A stretch of 5,253 bases of DNA, from positions 1 through 5,253 of the forward strand of contig JAKONB010000116.1 in the NCBI GenBank assembly GCA_022702195.1, in the 5' to 3' direction. Made by a program: the position numbers and the translations under genes. Source of the DNA: Beijerinckiaceae bacterium. GTDB taxonomy: Bacteria > Pseudomonadota > Alphaproteobacteria > Rhizobiales > Beijerinckiaceae. Positions 4,750 through 5,253 of the stretch are shown here, piece by piece. Under the pieces are notes generated by a model. The model saw only the letters and a list, made by a program, of their open reading frames with translations. It ran no database searches and was not told the origin of the DNA. The first letter of the stretch is position 1. Each line of letters starts with the position of its first letter.

Positions 4750-5253
4750 TCGAGAACACCACGCTCATCACCCTGAACAAGGGCCGCGACGCCCATCTGG
4801 CGCGCCTGCTCGAAGGGCTCGCGCGCGGTCCCCATCCCGCCGCCTGCGTGGTGGTGGAGATGGGCGCCGCGCCGCCGCCTCTGGCCGATTACGGCTTCCC
4901 GATCCGCCGCATCGTCCTCGATAGCGCCGGCCTGCCCCTGGCGCGGGCGCGCAATGCCGGCCGCGCGGCCGCAGCCACCGAGCGGCTGATCTTCCTCGAT
5001 GTCGATTGCATCCCCTCGGCCGATCTCGTGGCGAGCCTGAGCCGCGACCTCACGCAGGCCGACGGGCTGATCTGCTGCGAGATCCGCTATCTCCCGGCCG
5101 GCGCCGTATCGGACGGCTGGACCGAGACGGGCCTGCGCGCCGCCGGGCACCCACACCCGGTGCGGGTCTTCCCCGAGGCGGGGCTCGCCCGCACCGACAA
5201 TCCCGGCCTGTTCTGGTCGCTCGCCTTCGGCATCCGCGCCGCGACCTTCGACC
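4746..5253 (+). CDS. Family 2 glycosyltransferase, N-terminal part (3' end outside window)
   Basis: An open frame of 169 codons runs from GTG 4746 to the window edge without a stop. The start forms a GTGA overlap with the PIG-L stop; no better in-frame start is apparent and the ribosome site is weak, which suggests translational coupling. The protein starts MIENTTLITLNKGRDAHLAR, as GT-A fold family 2 enzymes do. It then shows the nucleotide-sugar region LPLARARNAG (63-72), and LIFLDVDCIP (81-90) whose Asp85-Val-Asp87 is the DxD metal/nucleotide site. Near the edge, NPGLFWSLAFGIRAATFD (152-169) matches the acceptor-side segment FWSLsFaxRxxxF common to these enzymes. It would transfer a sugar from a nucleotide donor to an acceptor, probably the product or precursor of the adjacent deacetylase. 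The catalytic base region and C-terminus lie beyond the window, so donor and acceptor cannot be inferred. Confidence 0.88.
   Translation, partial: MIENTTLITLNKGRDAHLARLLEGLARGPHPAACVVVEMGAAPPPLADYGFPIRRIVLDSAGLPLARARNAGRAAAATERLIFLDVDCIPSADLVASLSRDLTQADGLICCEIRYLPAGAVSDGWTETGLRAAGHPHPVRVFPEAGLARTDNPGLFWSLAFGIRAATFD

Noticed and set aside
1..5253. CRISPR arrays, tRNA or rRNA genes, transposases, integration sites
   Set aside because: No regularly spaced repeats, no tRNA-like cloverleaf ends and no mobile-element proteins were seen on either strand.

Overview
The window is a very GC-rich, densely coded stretch of bacterial DNA, and all supported genes are on the + strand. Third codon positions are mostly G or C, genes overlap by 4 bases (ATGA, GTGA), and the protein families are typical of soil and plant-associated Alphaproteobacteria. 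A Methylobacterium-like or other Hyphomicrobiales (Rhizobiales) origin is my best guess. That guess rests on composition and gene content, not on a marker gene.

Layout. (1) Bases 1-1275 hold the end of a peptide-type ABC importer operon: the C-terminus of a DppD/OppD-like ATPase, overlapped by a complete DppF/OppF-like ATPase. (2) Bases 1276-1572 are non-coding and full of inverted repeats. They hold a probable terminator, REP-like hairpins, and a possible leader with alternative pairings just before the next gene. (3) Bases 1573-3926 hold an amidase-signature hydrolase followed after 17 bases by a NodB-fold polysaccharide deacetylase-like protein that resembles the PuuE allantoinase branch; the two are very probably co-transcribed. 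(4) A 76-base gap with a GC-rich hairpin follows. (5) Bases 4003-5253 hold a PIG-L/LmbE zinc N-deacetylase whose stop overlaps the GTG start of a family 2 glycosyltransferase. The glycosyltransferase runs off the right edge.

How the genes may work together. The importer ATPases would power uptake of a peptide-like or other small amide-containing solute. The amidase and the PuuE-like hydrolase would then open amide or cyclic ureide bonds in the cytoplasm to release nitrogen or carbon. This is inference from gene order; the substrate cannot be read from the sequence. The PIG-L/glycosyltransferase pair looks like a separate module that makes or modifies an amino-sugar glycoconjugate. Three consecutive genes (amidase, NodB-fold, PIG-L) come from three unrelated folds whose members all cut carbon-nitrogen amide-type bonds.

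The families are known ones. The points most worth a second look are the altered oxyanion-hole loop of the amidase, the lack of recognisable NodB metal motifs in the PuuE-like protein, the four-arm GGACG/CGTCC leader before the amidase, and the paired four-cysteine tails of the two ATPases.
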